Source: Chryseobacterium sp. OV279 (GTDB taxonomy: Bacteria; Bacteroidota; Bacteroidia; Flavobacteriales; Weeksellaceae). Taken from it: 64,000 nucleotides of DNA. Under the pieces are notes generated by a model. The model was given only the letters and a program-made list of their open reading frames with translations. It was not told where the DNA came from and made no database searches. The position numbers and the translations under genes are program-made. The stretch spans positions 558,001-622,000 of the forward strand of contig NZ_FQUD01000003.1 of assembly GCF_900128945.1 (NCBI RefSeq), written 5' to 3'. Of the stretch, positions 6,638 to 15,414 are shown piece after piece. Numbering within the stretch: the first letter of the stretch is position 1; every line of letters starts with the position of its first letter.

Positions 6638-9565
6638 TTAGTTTTTAATGAATCTCTTGGAATTGTCTCCAATCTGGATCATGTAAGCTCCTTTGATCAA
6701 TCCGCTTACATTCACGCTGCCTCTTTCCAGTTTTCCTGAGTTGATTAGTTTTCCACCCATATCGAAGATCTTATAATCTTCAGATGTCGTGTTTGAAATA
6801 TATAATACATCTTTTACAGGGTTTGGATACAGTCTGAATCCGGCGATTAAATCTTTGGTATCAGAAAGTTCTCCTCTGCCTGAAGAAACGATATTAAGGG
6901 TGTAGTCTTCAACCTGGCCATACGTATATGAACCACATGAAGATGTCGGAACGGAGCTGTACTGCATCATTACTCTCATTCTTGTAGAGCCAATGGTTGC
7001 AGTAGCAGGAATCGTAATACTTCCCGTTACCGGAGTTGTAGTAGAGCCTGTTTTAGTCCATGCTAATTCTCCGCTGTCTGTAAAGTCTCCGTCACCGTTG
7101 TAATCAATATACACTGCATAAGCCTCGCTGTAAACCGTTGAAGTCCACGTTGGAGTTACTGAGATGGTGTATGCGCTTCCTCTTGTTACGTTGGTAGAAA
7201 CGGATGTGAAGTTCTCATATCCTGCAGTACCTGTTGAAGTATTGTTGATGGTTCCGAATTTCACGTTTCCGATTCTTTCGTCAGCAGTATTGTTAGCAGA
7301 AGCAGAACAGTAAGTCACAGTTCCTCCTGTAAGGGTTGTTACGCTTACCGTGTTACTTGAAGGTGATACATTTCCTGCCGCATCTTTAGATTTAACCGTG
7401 AAGCTGTAAGTGGTTGCAGGGGTTAAACTGGTTACTGTATAAGTAGTAGACACAGTATTACCAATCACGGATCCGTTCATATATACATCATATCCTGTAA
7501 CGCCTACGTTGTCGGTAGCGCCGCTCCAGGAAAGATTAGTGGTCGTCGCTGTAGTTCCGGAAGCAGCAAGGGTAGGAGCTGTAGGAGCTATGGTATCTGT
7601 ACCTGAACCTGCATTAACGGTAATATTGGCATTGTTCACATCAAAGAAGATATGATTAGAACCTTTTACCATAATTCTTCCTGTCGTAGTAGATGAATTT
7701 GGAATCGTTACCGCCTGAGATCCGTCATTAGGAGTTCCGGCAAGAAGGGTAGTCCATGTATTTCCGCTATCTGTGGACCAAAGGATGTCTACATTAGCAG
7801 CATTGACGTTATTGGCTGTTGTTCCTGCTACGTTCCATGTAACGGTCTGTGAGCTTCCTGCCGCATAAGATATGGCTGAGTTTTGGGAAGACACACTGAA
7901 TGGTCCCGCAGTTGCGTTTACCGTAACCAGTGCATCGTCGGAATTGTTTCCTGAACCTCCGGCTCTGTTGTCACGAACGGTAAATCTGAAATTTAATGAT
8001 CTGGCTACGTTGGATAGAGCTTCCACTGCGATCTCTGTACCGGCAGTAGTAGTGCCTCCTGTTAAGATAGATGACATTCTAGGGAAATATCTTACCGGAG
8101 AAGTTGTTGGAGTCCATGATCTGAAAGTAGGACCTGATGCTTTCGTAGCACTTGCTGCAGAGCTGGCTCCGGTTTGTGACGATGAAGCATTATCCATCTG
8201 TTCCCAGATATAAGTTAATGAATCTCCATTAGCGTCAGTTCCTGTTCCTGTCAGCATAAATGGCGTTCCTTTTGGAATCGTATAATCAAGACCTGCATTG
8301 GCTGTAGGAATGGCATTTCCTGTAGAAGTGCTTACCGGACAGGTTTTAGCTTTAATATTATTGGTAATCTGCTGAATACTTACCGCATGGAAGAACGCAT
8401 CTGAATGAGGTTGAACATCCTGAGCCGTAATTCCCGCATATCCCATGATAGTAGATCCTGAGCCCGGTTCCATATTGACTCCGGTACCTTCATTACCATG
8501 AGAGAAGGTGTGATTTCCTCCGAACTGATGTCCCATTTCGTGGGCAACATAATCAATATCGAAATTGTCTCCTGAAGGAATGGCATCTGCCGGAGAAGTA
8601 TATCCGCTTCCTTTAGAACCGTTGGTACAGATACATCCGATGCAGCCAGCGTTTCCGCCACCTCCGGAAGCTCCGAATAAGTGTCCGATGTCATAGTTGG
8701 CTTCACCGATCACTGAAGTCAGGGTGCTTTGAAGCTGGGAGTTCCAGCTGCTCATTCCTGAAGAGGCAGAGTAAGGGTCTGTGGAAGCGTTGGTATAGAT
8801 TACAGCGTCGTTATTGGCGATCAGGACCATTCTTGCGGCAAAATCTTTTTCAAACACACCGTTTACACGCGTCATGGTGTTGTTGATGGCTGCCAGCGCA
8901 TTGGCTTTAGTCCCTCCGAAATATACAGTGTATTCTCCGGTAGTGGAAAGCGCCAGTCTGAATGTTCTAAGTTTGGCATCGTCTGCGTTGGGTCTTGCAG
9001 CGATATTGGTGTTGGATACTCCTTTTTGAGCCACATCAATAACGGTACATTCGAATTTGTTGAGGTTGTCTTTTTTATCTGATTTTCTGTATACTACATA
9101 AGACGAAAGATCTTTAGCATACGGTTCAATGAAAACAGCAGATTTATCACCGTAAATCTCCATAGAAGAAAGTCCGAGTGAAGAAATACTGAAGTAAACT
9201 GTTGAATTGGGATCGTTAAGGCCTTCGCCTACATAAGATTTAATATCCGGATATTTCGCGGCAAGCTGAGGGTCGAAGTTTGAATTTTCCCTTACTTTAA
9301 AGTTTTCCATCTTCCCTTCAGAATTGGGAAAAGAAATAATGGTTTCTGATTTTTCTCCCGCAGCTAATCTTTTGGGAGCTTTGGCAAGTGCATTTTTTAA
9401 TCCGTCAAAATCTAAGTTGTAAATCTTCGGATTAGTGATTTGGGTTTTGTTTTCAAAAATGTCTGAAGGTGCTTTTTTTGAACCTTCGCTCCAGAGACGG
9501 TCAGTCTGCGCGAAAGAAATGCCCGTAATGAGAAGCATTCCAATCATGGATAATTGTTTTTTCAT
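6638..9565 (-). CDS. Secreted reprolysin-type metalloprotease with FN3, GEVED and T9SS domains
   Basis: The ATG at 9565 gives a 975-residue protein starting MKKQLSMIGM with a signal peptide (ISFAQ) that aligns with the paralogue downstream. A longer frame to 9697 would run through the promoter, so I reject it. The catalytic region again has HEMGHQFGGNH and GSTIMGYAG. Compared with the paralogue this copy carries an inserted fibronectin type III domain (about 656-751) and a GEVED domain (about 752-892, with YIDYNGDGDF and GQVEDYTL) before the T9SS sorting domain (910-975, FRLYPNPVKD). The added domains suggest binding to a polymer or cell surface. Own promoter and terminator. Confidence 0.9.
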   Translation of the reverse strand: MKKQLSMIGMLLITGISFAQTDRLWSEGSKKAPSDIFENKTQITNPKIYNLDFDGLKNALAKAPKRLAAGEKSETIISFPNSEGKMENFKVRENSNFDPQLAAKYPDIKSYVGEGLNDPNSTVYFSISSLGLSSMEIYGDKSAVFIEPYAKDLSSYVVYRKSDKKDNLNKFECTVIDVAQKGVSNTNIAARPNADDAKLRTFRLALSTTGEYTVYFGGTKANALAAINNTMTRVNGVFEKDFAARMVLIANNDAVIYTNASTDPYSASSGMSSWNSQLQSTLTSVIGEANYDIGHLFGASGGGGNAGCIGCICTNGSKGSGYTSPADAIPSGDNFDIDYVAHEMGHQFGGNHTFSHGNEGTGVNMEPGSGSTIMGYAGITAQDVQPHSDAFFHAVSIQQITNNIKAKTCPVSTSTGNAIPTANAGLDYTIPKGTPFMLTGTGTDANGDSLTYIWEQMDNASSSQTGASSAASATKASGPTFRSWTPTTSPVRYFPRMSSILTGGTTTAGTEIAVEALSNVARSLNFRFTVRDNRAGGSGNNSDDALVTVNATAGPFSVSSQNSAISYAAGSSQTVTWNVAGTTANNVNAANVDILWSTDSGNTWTTLLAGTPNDGSQAVTIPNSSTTTGRIMVKGSNHIFFDVNNANITVNAGSGTDTIAPTAPTLAASGTTATTTNLSWSGATDNVGVTGYDVYMNGSVIGNTVSTTYTVTSLTPATTYSFTVKSKDAAGNVSPSSNTVSVTTLTGGTVTYCSASANNTADERIGNVKFGTINNTSTGTAGYENFTSVSTNVTRGSAYTISVTPTWTSTVYSEAYAVYIDYNGDGDFTDSGELAWTKTGSTTTPVTGSITIPATATIGSTRMRVMMQYSSVPTSSCGSYTYGQVEDYTLNIVSSGRGELSDTKDLIAGFRLYPNPVKDVLYISNTTSEDYKIFDMGGKLINSGKLERGSVNVSGLIKGAYMIQIGDNSKRFIKN

Positions 9566-9594
9566 ATTAATTATTTGTTTTGGTTGTGGAATAT

Positions 9595-9602
9595 CAAAGC
9601 TA
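9595..9602 (-). promoter_or_regulatory. -7 box for the second metalloprotease gene
   Basis: TAGCTTTG on the minus strand lies 30 bases before ATG 9565 and inside the longer possible frame, which supports the shorter start. Confidence 0.6.
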
Positions 9603-9708
9603 ATGATTTTTATGTTACGAAAAACAAAATTATTTAAGAAAAATTTGGAGTATTCATTTAATATATTATGTAATACATTGAATATTATTGAAAACACATT
9701 ATCTCATA

Positions 9709-9744
9709 AAAAGAAAATAGCATACGCAAAATACGTATGCTATT
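9709..9744 (-). terminator. Terminator of the acyl-CoA dehydrogenase gene
   Basis: AATAGCATACG...CGTATGCTATT (9716-9744) is an eleven-pair stem with a T-rich tail on the minus strand. Confidence 0.85.
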
Positions 9745-9803
9745 GGTTTATTCATGAAATAATTCTCAATCTGATTTTTAGGTCAGAACTTGAAAATCAT
9801 CAG

Positions 9804-10943
9804 TTATTTTGTAATATCTCTTCCGATTACCATTCTCTGGATTTCTGAAGTTCCTTCACCGATGGTGCATAATTTAGAATCTCTGTAGAATTTCTCAGCA
9901 GGGAAGTCCTTTGTATATCCGTAACCTCCGAAGATCTGTACGGCATTGTTGGAAATTCTTACACAAGCCTCAGAAGCGTATAATTTAGCCATTGCTCCTT
10001 CTTTGGTCATTTTTTGTTTGGCATTTTTCAATGTAGATGCTCTTTGGATCAAAAGTTCAGCAGCATCAATTTCTGTTGCCATATCAGCAAGCATAAAGTT
10101 GATGGCCTGGAATTCAGCGATTGCTTTTCCAAACTGGTGTCTTTCTTTAGCATATTTTAAAGCAGCTTTGTAAGCTCCTCTTGCTGTTCCTAAACTCAAA
10201 GCAGCGATAGAAATTCTACCACCATCTAAGATTTTCATAGCCTGCTTGAAACCTTCTCCAACTTCTCCTAATCTGTGAGAATCCGGTACACGAACGCTGT
10301 CGAAAATAAGTTCAGCCGTTTCAGAAGCACGCATTCCTAATTTATTTTCTTTTTTTCCTGACGTGAAGCCCGGCATTCCTTTTTCCAGAACAAAAGCAGT
10401 AGAGTTATTTTTAGCTCCTATTTCACCTGTTCTGGTCATTACTACGGCAATATCTCCAGAAATCGCGTGAGTGATGAAGTTTTTAGCACCGTTGATCACC
10501 CAGTCATCACCGTCTTTTACAGCAGTCGTAGACATACCTCCTGAATCAGAACCCGTATTGTGCTCTGTAAGTCCCCATGCGCCGATTACTTTACCTGAAG
10601 CAAGCTGTGGAAGCCATCTGTGTCTCTGTTCCTCATTTCCGAACTCATAGATATGATTGGTACAAAGTGAATTGTGTGCTGCTACAGAAAGACCGATAGA
10701 AGGGTCTACCTGAGAGATTTCATCCAGAATGGTAACATATTCATGATAACCCAGACCGGAACCTCCGTACTGCTCAGGAACTACGATCCCCATAAATCCC
10801 ATTTCTCCTAACTGGTGAAATAAGTCTTTTGGAAATGTTTGGCTCTCGTCCCACTCCATAATATTCGGTCTGATATTTTTCTCAGCAAATTCTCTTGCTG
10901 TCTCCGCTATCATTTTAATGTTGTCAATAGTCTCTGTGTTCAT
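9804..10943 (-). CDS. Acyl-CoA dehydrogenase
   Basis: A 379-residue flavoenzyme of normal family length that oxidises acyl-CoA thioesters to enoyl-CoA with FAD in fatty or branched-chain amino acid breakdown. It shows the N-terminal helical domain, the WGLTEHNTGSD FAD-contact segment, the second signature QIFGGYGYTKDFPAEKFYRD, and the catalytic-base region IGEGTSEIQR near the C terminus. I start at ATG 10943 because the upstream ATG at 10967 lies within a TATCTTTG promoter box. The chain-length preference cannot be told from sequence. It is a single-gene unit with its own promoter and terminator. Confidence 0.92.
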   Translation of the reverse strand: MNTETIDNIKMIAETAREFAEKNIRPNIMEWDESQTFPKDLFHQLGEMGFMGIVVPEQYGGSGLGYHEYVTILDEISQVDPSIGLSVAAHNSLCTNHIYEFGNEEQRHRWLPQLASGKVIGAWGLTEHNTGSDSGGMSTTAVKDGDDWVINGAKNFITHAISGDIAVVMTRTGEIGAKNNSTAFVLEKGMPGFTSGKKENKLGMRASETAELIFDSVRVPDSHRLGEVGEGFKQAMKILDGGRISIAALSLGTARGAYKAALKYAKERHQFGKAIAEFQAINFMLADMATEIDAAELLIQRASTLKNAKQKMTKEGAMAKLYASEACVRISNNAVQIFGGYGYTKDFPAEKFYRDSKLCTIGEGTSEIQRMVIGRDITK

Positions 10944-10964
10944 ATAGATAAAATAGTTAGTTCC

Positions 10965-10972
10965 CAAAGATA
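10965..10972 (-). promoter_or_regulatory. -7 box for the acyl-CoA dehydrogenase gene
   Basis: TATCTTTG on the minus strand, 21 bases before ATG 10943. Confidence 0.65.
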
Positions 10973-11136
10973 ATTAAATTGACGGAAAGCCAAAAATAAT
11001 TATTTAGCTCATAGGATCATATACGCAATATTTTAATAATCAATTTTTTATATTTTCATAATTAATGATTTTTTAATAAATTTTTCAGAACTTTAAGTGT
11101 TTTAATTTACTATTTTAGCCTCCCAATTTTTAAGGA

Positions 11137-13038
11137 ATGAAAAAACTTCTACTACCTATTATTTTAATCTCCTCATTTATTTCTGCTCAAGCTCCGGCGG
11201 GATATTATGACGGAACAGTGGGACTTACAGGCTATGCGCTGAAGTCTAAATTGCATGATATTATTGCTGAAAAGAATGTCAACTGGCACTATGGTGACTT
11301 GCAGGAATATTATAAACAGACAGATCTAGATGTTTATTACGATCATAACAACACGAATAATCCTTCCAATGGAAACTATATATTATTAGATATTTACTCA
11401 GAAATTCCGAACGGACCAGATTCATATGAGTACAATTCCACACAATTGCAGGGATCAGGTTCTATTACAGGAGAAGGAATCGCGTGGAACCGGGAGCATA
11501 TGGTTCCGCAAAGTACATTCAGTACGGGAAGCATCAGTAATTATCCTATGTATTCTGATCTGTTTTATGTAGTGCCGGTTGATGCATGGATCAATCAGAG
11601 AAGGTCCAATTACCCTTATGGTGTAGCGGGATCGACAATTTATCATAGTTTCACTAATGGCTCAAAAATTGGAAACGATGCGACTCCGGGCTTGGCGTAT
11701 ACAGGACGCGTTTATGAGCCAATCAATGAATTTAAAGGAGATGTTGCCAGAGCATTGCTGTATTTTGCGGTAAGATATGAAGGAAAGCTGAACGCGTTTA
11801 ATTATAATGCAGGAACCACTCCGGCCAATGACGAATCCCAGTTGGATGGTACGGAAGAACGTGCTTTTGAACCTGCTTATATTACGATGTTAAAACAGTG
11901 GAATGCTTTGGATCCTGTTTCACAAAGGGAAATAGACAGAAATAATACGGTCTACAGTATTCAGAAAAATAGAAATCCATTTATTGATAATCCGGGCTGG
12001 GTTGATTTAATCTGGTCTGAAACGCCTGATACAACTTCGCCTTCTGCCCCAATCAACCTGTCGGTAGCGCAACAGAATGCCAATTTTGTCAATTTAAGCT
12101 GGACACCAAGTACAGATACAGATATTTTAGGGTACAAAATTTATATGAATGGTGCCGCAACGCCTATTGCTACTACTAAAAATAATAGTATCACTATTGA
12201 TAGGCTGACTCCATCAACGACTTATACTTTTACGGTAAAATCTTATGATAAAGGATATCTGGAATCTCCAATGAGTAACGTCGCAACAGCAGCCACGATT
12301 GCTTCAGATGGTTTTGCAAAGGATTTAATGATTACCAAATATATTGAAGGAAGTGGCAATAATAAGGCGATAGAAATTACCAATAAAACAGGACATGAAG
12401 TTAATCTGAATAATTACAATCTGAATATTCAGTTCAGCAGTGGAACCAGTTATTATTTCTCAGACAGTTTTCAGCTTGAGGGTAAAATTGCCAATAATCA
12501 AACATTTGTGGTTTTAAATCCCAACGCTGCATTCACATGTTATACCAATTCACAGGCTAAATTTGTTACGGCTTCTACTCCTATGACGTATACAGGAAGT
12601 CAGTATTTAGAATTAGCCTATAAGGGTTTTGGTACGGTAGATGCAATCGGTTTGAAAAGCACGTCTAATGCAAACGGTAATGTTTCTCTTTACAGAAAAA
12701 ACACCATCAACCAGCCGACAAGCACATTTACTTTAAGTGAATGGGATTCTTATGCGATCAACTACTGTCAGAATCTTGGAGGAACTTTATCTACGACTGA
12801 TCTTATCACTTCAAATAAAGAGTTTAAAATATATCCGAACCCGGTTCATGATGATCTTTTCGTGAGCGGAGAAACTCAGGATATTAAGATGGCTCAGGTA
12901 CTGGATGTTTCAGGAAAATTGATTTATACTGAAAAAGAGCCGTTCAGAAACAAGAAGAATATTTCTCTTCAGAATCTTTCTGCAGGTTTTTATTTCTTAA
13001 AACTTGATGAAAAAGTGTATCAGTTTATCAAAAAATAA
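11137..13038 (+). CDS. Secreted endonuclease I with FN3, lamin-tail and T9SS domains
   Basis: The 633-residue protein has a signal peptide (1-18, FISAQ), then an endonuclease I domain (about 25-295) with the beta-beta-alpha-metal signature WNREHMVPQSTF (Asn118-Arg119-Glu120-His121). A fibronectin type III domain follows (about 297-385), then a lamin-tail-like domain (about 395-540, starting MITKYIEGSGNNKAIEI), and a T9SS sorting domain from about 566 (FKIYPNPVHD). It should be a secreted or surface nonspecific nuclease used to degrade extracellular DNA. It stands alone on the plus strand. Confidence 0.9.
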   Translation: MKKLLLPIILISSFISAQAPAGYYDGTVGLTGYALKSKLHDIIAEKNVNWHYGDLQEYYKQTDLDVYYDHNNTNNPSNGNYILLDIYSEIPNGPDSYEYNSTQLQGSGSITGEGIAWNREHMVPQSTFSTGSISNYPMYSDLFYVVPVDAWINQRRSNYPYGVAGSTIYHSFTNGSKIGNDATPGLAYTGRVYEPINEFKGDVARALLYFAVRYEGKLNAFNYNAGTTPANDESQLDGTEERAFEPAYITMLKQWNALDPVSQREIDRNNTVYSIQKNRNPFIDNPGWVDLIWSETPDTTSPSAPINLSVAQQNANFVNLSWTPSTDTDILGYKIYMNGAATPIATTKNNSITIDRLTPSTTYTFTVKSYDKGYLESPMSNVATAATIASDGFAKDLMITKYIEGSGNNKAIEITNKTGHEVNLNNYNLNIQFSSGTSYYFSDSFQLEGKIANNQTFVVLNPNAAFTCYTNSQAKFVTASTPMTYTGSQYLELAYKGFGTVDAIGLKSTSNANGNVSLYRKNTINQPTSTFTLSEWDSYAINYCQNLGGTLSTTDLITSNKEFKIYPNPVHDDLFVSGETQDIKMAQVLDVSGKLIYTEKEPFRNKKNISLQNLSAGFYFLKLDEKVYQFIKK

Positions 13039-13053
13039 AAAAATATACCCAGT

Positions 13054-13086
13054 CAGTCATTGCGAGAGAAGCGATGCGATCTCATC
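13054..13086. repeat. Dispersed TCATTGCGAGAGAAGCGA-type intergenic element
   Basis: This stretch matches my memory of a short element common between Bacteroidota genes (consensus like GTCATTGCGAGGAACGAAGC). Only one copy is in the window. It lies just past the endonuclease stop. Confidence 0.4.
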
Positions 13087-13153
13087 AATATTTGCTAAAA
13101 AGCTTATAAACAATACATAATTGATATAAGCAGATTCACTAATAATCAATATC

Positions 13154-13202
13154 TATAAGTGTTTCTGCTTATATTTTTTATTTATAAGTAATTATGCTTA
13201 TA
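13154..13202. promoter_or_regulatory. Twin palindromic operator before the SatD-family regulator
   Basis: TATAAG-N8-CTTATA occurs twice, at 13154-13173 and 13183-13202, with 29 bases from start to start. The second copy overlaps the -7 box at 13199-13206 and the first sits near the expected -33 region. Both are perfect in all twelve arm positions. The downstream gene encodes a helix-turn-helix protein, so autoregulation is the obvious inference. Further TATAAG/CTTATA halves occur around 13105-13135. Confidence 0.7.
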
Positions 13203-13206
13203 TTTG
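13199..13206 (+). promoter_or_regulatory. -7 box for satD, giving a nearly leaderless transcript
   Basis: TATATTTG followed by CACA and then ATG 13211. The predicted transcription start falls at or a few bases from the start codon. Confidence 0.6.
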
Positions 13207-13210
13207 CACA

Positions 13211-13816
13211 ATGATAGCGGTCATAACCGGTGATATTATAAATTCACAGCATGCACACACGGAAGTTTGGATCACCAGACTCAAGAATCTCCTGGAAAAT
13301 TGGGGAAGTTCACCGCTCGCATGGGAAATCTACAGAGGAGACGAGTTCCAGTTTAAGTGTAGCATTGATGAAGTGTTCTGGCGTTTTCTAGCCATAAAGT
13401 CCCTTATAAGAAGTCAGGAAAATTTAGATGTAAGAATTGCCATAGGCATTGGTGAAGAGAATTTTTCCTCTGAAAAAATCACTGAATCCAACGGAACGGC
13501 TTATGTGCATTCCGGGCGGTTGCTGGACGACCTTAAGAGTGACGGACACACCGTTTCTATAAAAACCTCCAACGAAGCCGTAGACAGGGATTTAAACATC
13601 CTCCTGAAATGGTCTTCAAAAGATTTCGACAGCTGGACGGTAGCCACGGCAGAGATCATTCACGAAATGATCATGAACCAGGATATCACACAGGAAGATC
13701 TCGCTAAGAAATTTGCCATCTCACAGTCCTCCGTAAGTCAGAGGCTGAAACGCGCCAACTACGAACTTATCGTAGAAACTAATCAATATTTTAGAAAGAA
13801 AATCTCAGAACTGTAA
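13211..13816 (+). CDS. SatD-family protein with C-terminal helix-turn-helix
   Basis: The 201-residue protein begins MIAVITGDIINS, the conserved SatD-family N terminus, so the start is secure. The N-terminal domain has, in order, ITGDIINS (Asp8), YRGDEFQF (Asp44), RIAIGIGEE (75-83) and GTAYVHSGRLL (95-105). This series resembles the metal-binding strand, hairpin and substrate-binding strands of class III cyclase or GGDEF folds; that parallel is my inference. Residues about 159-183 form a helix-turn-helix (QEDLAKKFAISQSSVSQRLK). The gene sits behind twin palindromes and two bases before the DUF3307 gene. SatD was named for acid tolerance in streptococci; its biochemical activity is not known to me. 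Confidence 0.8.
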   Translation: MIAVITGDIINSQHAHTEVWITRLKNLLENWGSSPLAWEIYRGDEFQFKCSIDEVFWRFLAIKSLIRSQENLDVRIAIGIGEENFSSEKITESNGTAYVHSGRLLDDLKSDGHTVSIKTSNEAVDRDLNILLKWSSKDFDSWTVATAEIIHEMIMNQDITQEDLAKKFAISQSSVSQRLKRANYELIVETNQYFRKKISEL

Positions 13817-13818
13817 GC

Positions 13819-14514
13819 ATGATCTTTACTAAACTCATATTGGCACATCTATTCGGAGATTTTATTCTTCAGCCAGATTCTTGGGTTGCAGATAAAGAAC
13901 GCCGTAAGCTGAAAAGCCCGTATTTGTACCTGCATGTTTTGATTCATACTGTTTTAAGTTTTGTTTTCCTTTGGAATACAGATCTGTGGTGGGTTTCCAT
14001 TTTGGTTGGGATCACGCATCTTATTATTGATGCCTCAAAACTGATCTTTCAAAACGTAAAGAATAAAAAGAGATGGTTTTTCATTGACCAGATGCTGCAT
14101 ATTCTTGTGATTGCAGGAATCTCATTCTATTTCAAAGAATTTAATTTTGATTTTCTGAGCAATCAGGGAGTTTTAAAAATTGGGATGGCGGCATTGTTTC
14201 TGTCAACACCAGCATCCATCTTTATCAAAATATTATTGTCTTCATGGACTCCGGTTCCGGAGACACAAAGCAGTCTGCAAACCGAATCGCTGTCGAGTGC
14301 AGGAAAATATATCGGAATATTGGAACGTCTTCTGGTTTTCACGTTTATTATGGTGAACCACTGGGAAGGCGTAGGTTTTATGGTGGCCGCCAAATCGGTC
14401 TTCAGATTCAGTGATCTGGCGCAGGCTAAACAGCGAAAACTTACGGAATATGTACTGATCGGAACACTGTTGAGTTTCGGATTGGCTGTTTTAACAGGAA
14501 TTTTAATAAAGTAA
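13819..14514 (+). CDS. DUF3307 membrane protein
   Basis: The 231-residue protein has about six hydrophobic segments and conserved His/Asp motifs in or near them: AHLFGDFILQ (residues 9-18), LHVLIHT, ITHLIIDASK and FIDQMLHI. This matches the DUF3307 family. The pattern of membrane-embedded His and Asp would suit metal binding or a membrane hydrolase, but that is inference. The gene follows the SatD-family regulator by two bases and is certainly co-transcribed with it, and precedes purC by 33 bases. It may be the effector or partner of the SatD protein. Confidence 0.8.
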   Translation: MIFTKLILAHLFGDFILQPDSWVADKERRKLKSPYLYLHVLIHTVLSFVFLWNTDLWWVSILVGITHLIIDASKLIFQNVKNKKRWFFIDQMLHILVIAGISFYFKEFNFDFLSNQGVLKIGMAALFLSTPASIFIKILLSSWTPVPETQSSLQTESLSSAGKYIGILERLLVFTFIMVNHWEGVGFMVAAKSVFRFSDLAQAKQRKLTEYVLIGTLLSFGLAVLTGILIK

Positions 14515-14547
14515 TATAAAATAAATCTAACTAACAAGAATTTAGAA

Positions 14548-15267
14548 ATGGAAAAGAAAGAAATGTTGTACGAAGGTAAAGCAAAACAGGTATTTGCTAC
14601 CGATAATCCTAATGAAGTAGTGGTACGTTTTAAAGACGACGCTACAGCATTTAACGCTCAAAAAAGAGGGTCTGTTGATTTGAAAGGCGAAATGAACAAC
14701 GCGATCACCACGCTGATTTTTGAATACTTAAATGAAAAAGGGATTAAAACTCATTTCATCAAACAATTAGACGAGAGAGAGCAGCTGGTAAAAAAAGTAT
14801 CCATCATTCCATTGGAAATGGTGGTAAGAAATTACTCTGCAGGAAGTATGGCTCAGAGATTAGGAGTGGAAGAAGGAATTAAATCTCCGGTGACCATCTT
14901 CGATATCTGCTACAAAAAAGACGAGTTGGGAGATCCGCTTATCAATGATCACCACGCCGTTTTCTTAGGAGCAGCAACGTATGAGGAATTGGATGAAATG
15001 TATGAACTGACTTCTGATATCAACGAAATCCTGATCGATCTTTTTGATAAAATGAACATCATCCTGGTTGATTTCAAAATTGAATTAGGAAAAACGGCAG
15101 ACGGGGAAATCATCCTTGCTGACGAAATTTCTCCTGATACATGCAGACTTTGGGACAAAGATACCATGAAGAAACTGGATAAAGACAGATTCAGAAGAGA
15201 TCTTGGAGAAGTGACGGAAGCTTACGTAGAGATCTACAACCGTCTGAAAAATTTACTTGGTAAGTAA
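14548..15267 (+). CDS. purC: Phosphoribosylaminoimidazole-succinocarboxamide synthase (SAICAR synthetase)
   Basis: The 239-residue product is full length for the single-domain bacterial enzyme that joins CAIR and aspartate with ATP in purine synthesis. It starts with the typical [10 protein letters not shown] nucleotide-binding stretch and contains [14 protein letters not shown] and [13 protein letters not shown], both family signatures. It lies 33 bases after the DUF3307 gene, with no visible promoter or terminator between them, so it may be read from the satD promoter as well. purF follows after about 150 bases, making a purine pair. Confidence 0.95.
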   Translation: MEKKEMLYEGKAKQVFATDNPNEVVVRFKDDATAFNAQKRGSVDLKGEMNNAITTLIFEYLNEKGIKTHFIKQLDEREQLVKKVSIIPLEMVVRNYSAGSMAQRLGVEEGIKSPVTIFDICYKKDELGDPLINDHHAVFLGAATYEELDEMYELTSDINEILIDLFDKMNIILVDFKIELGKTADGEIILADEISPDTCRLWDKDTMKKLDKDRFRRDLGEVTEAYVEIYNRLKNLLGK

Positions 15268-15274
15268 ATTTTAG

Positions 15275-15388
15275 ACATCAGATATCAGACACCAGATGCT
15301 AGACTTTTAAGCGCTGGAAAATGATTTGTTAGTAAACAAAATTAAAATTTGAAGTCGGTTTTTAGTCTGAAATCTGAAATCTGACTTC
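15275..15388. repeat. Degenerate TCAGATATCAGACACCAGAT-type intergenic repeat
   Basis: The spacer between purC and purF has two blocks of CATCAGATATCAGACACCAG and CTGAAATCTGAAATCTGAC type. A related, inverted copy lies at about 18160-18200. Sharing of TCAGACACCAGAT between the two sites is visible directly. Confidence 0.55.
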
Positions 15389-15414
15389 TTAGATCTAGAA
15401 TAGAAAAAATAGAA

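Noticed and set aside
7872..8213. Long antisense frames within both metalloproteases (also 4697-5020)
   Set aside because: They occur at the same place in both paralogues only because the sense codons are conserved.
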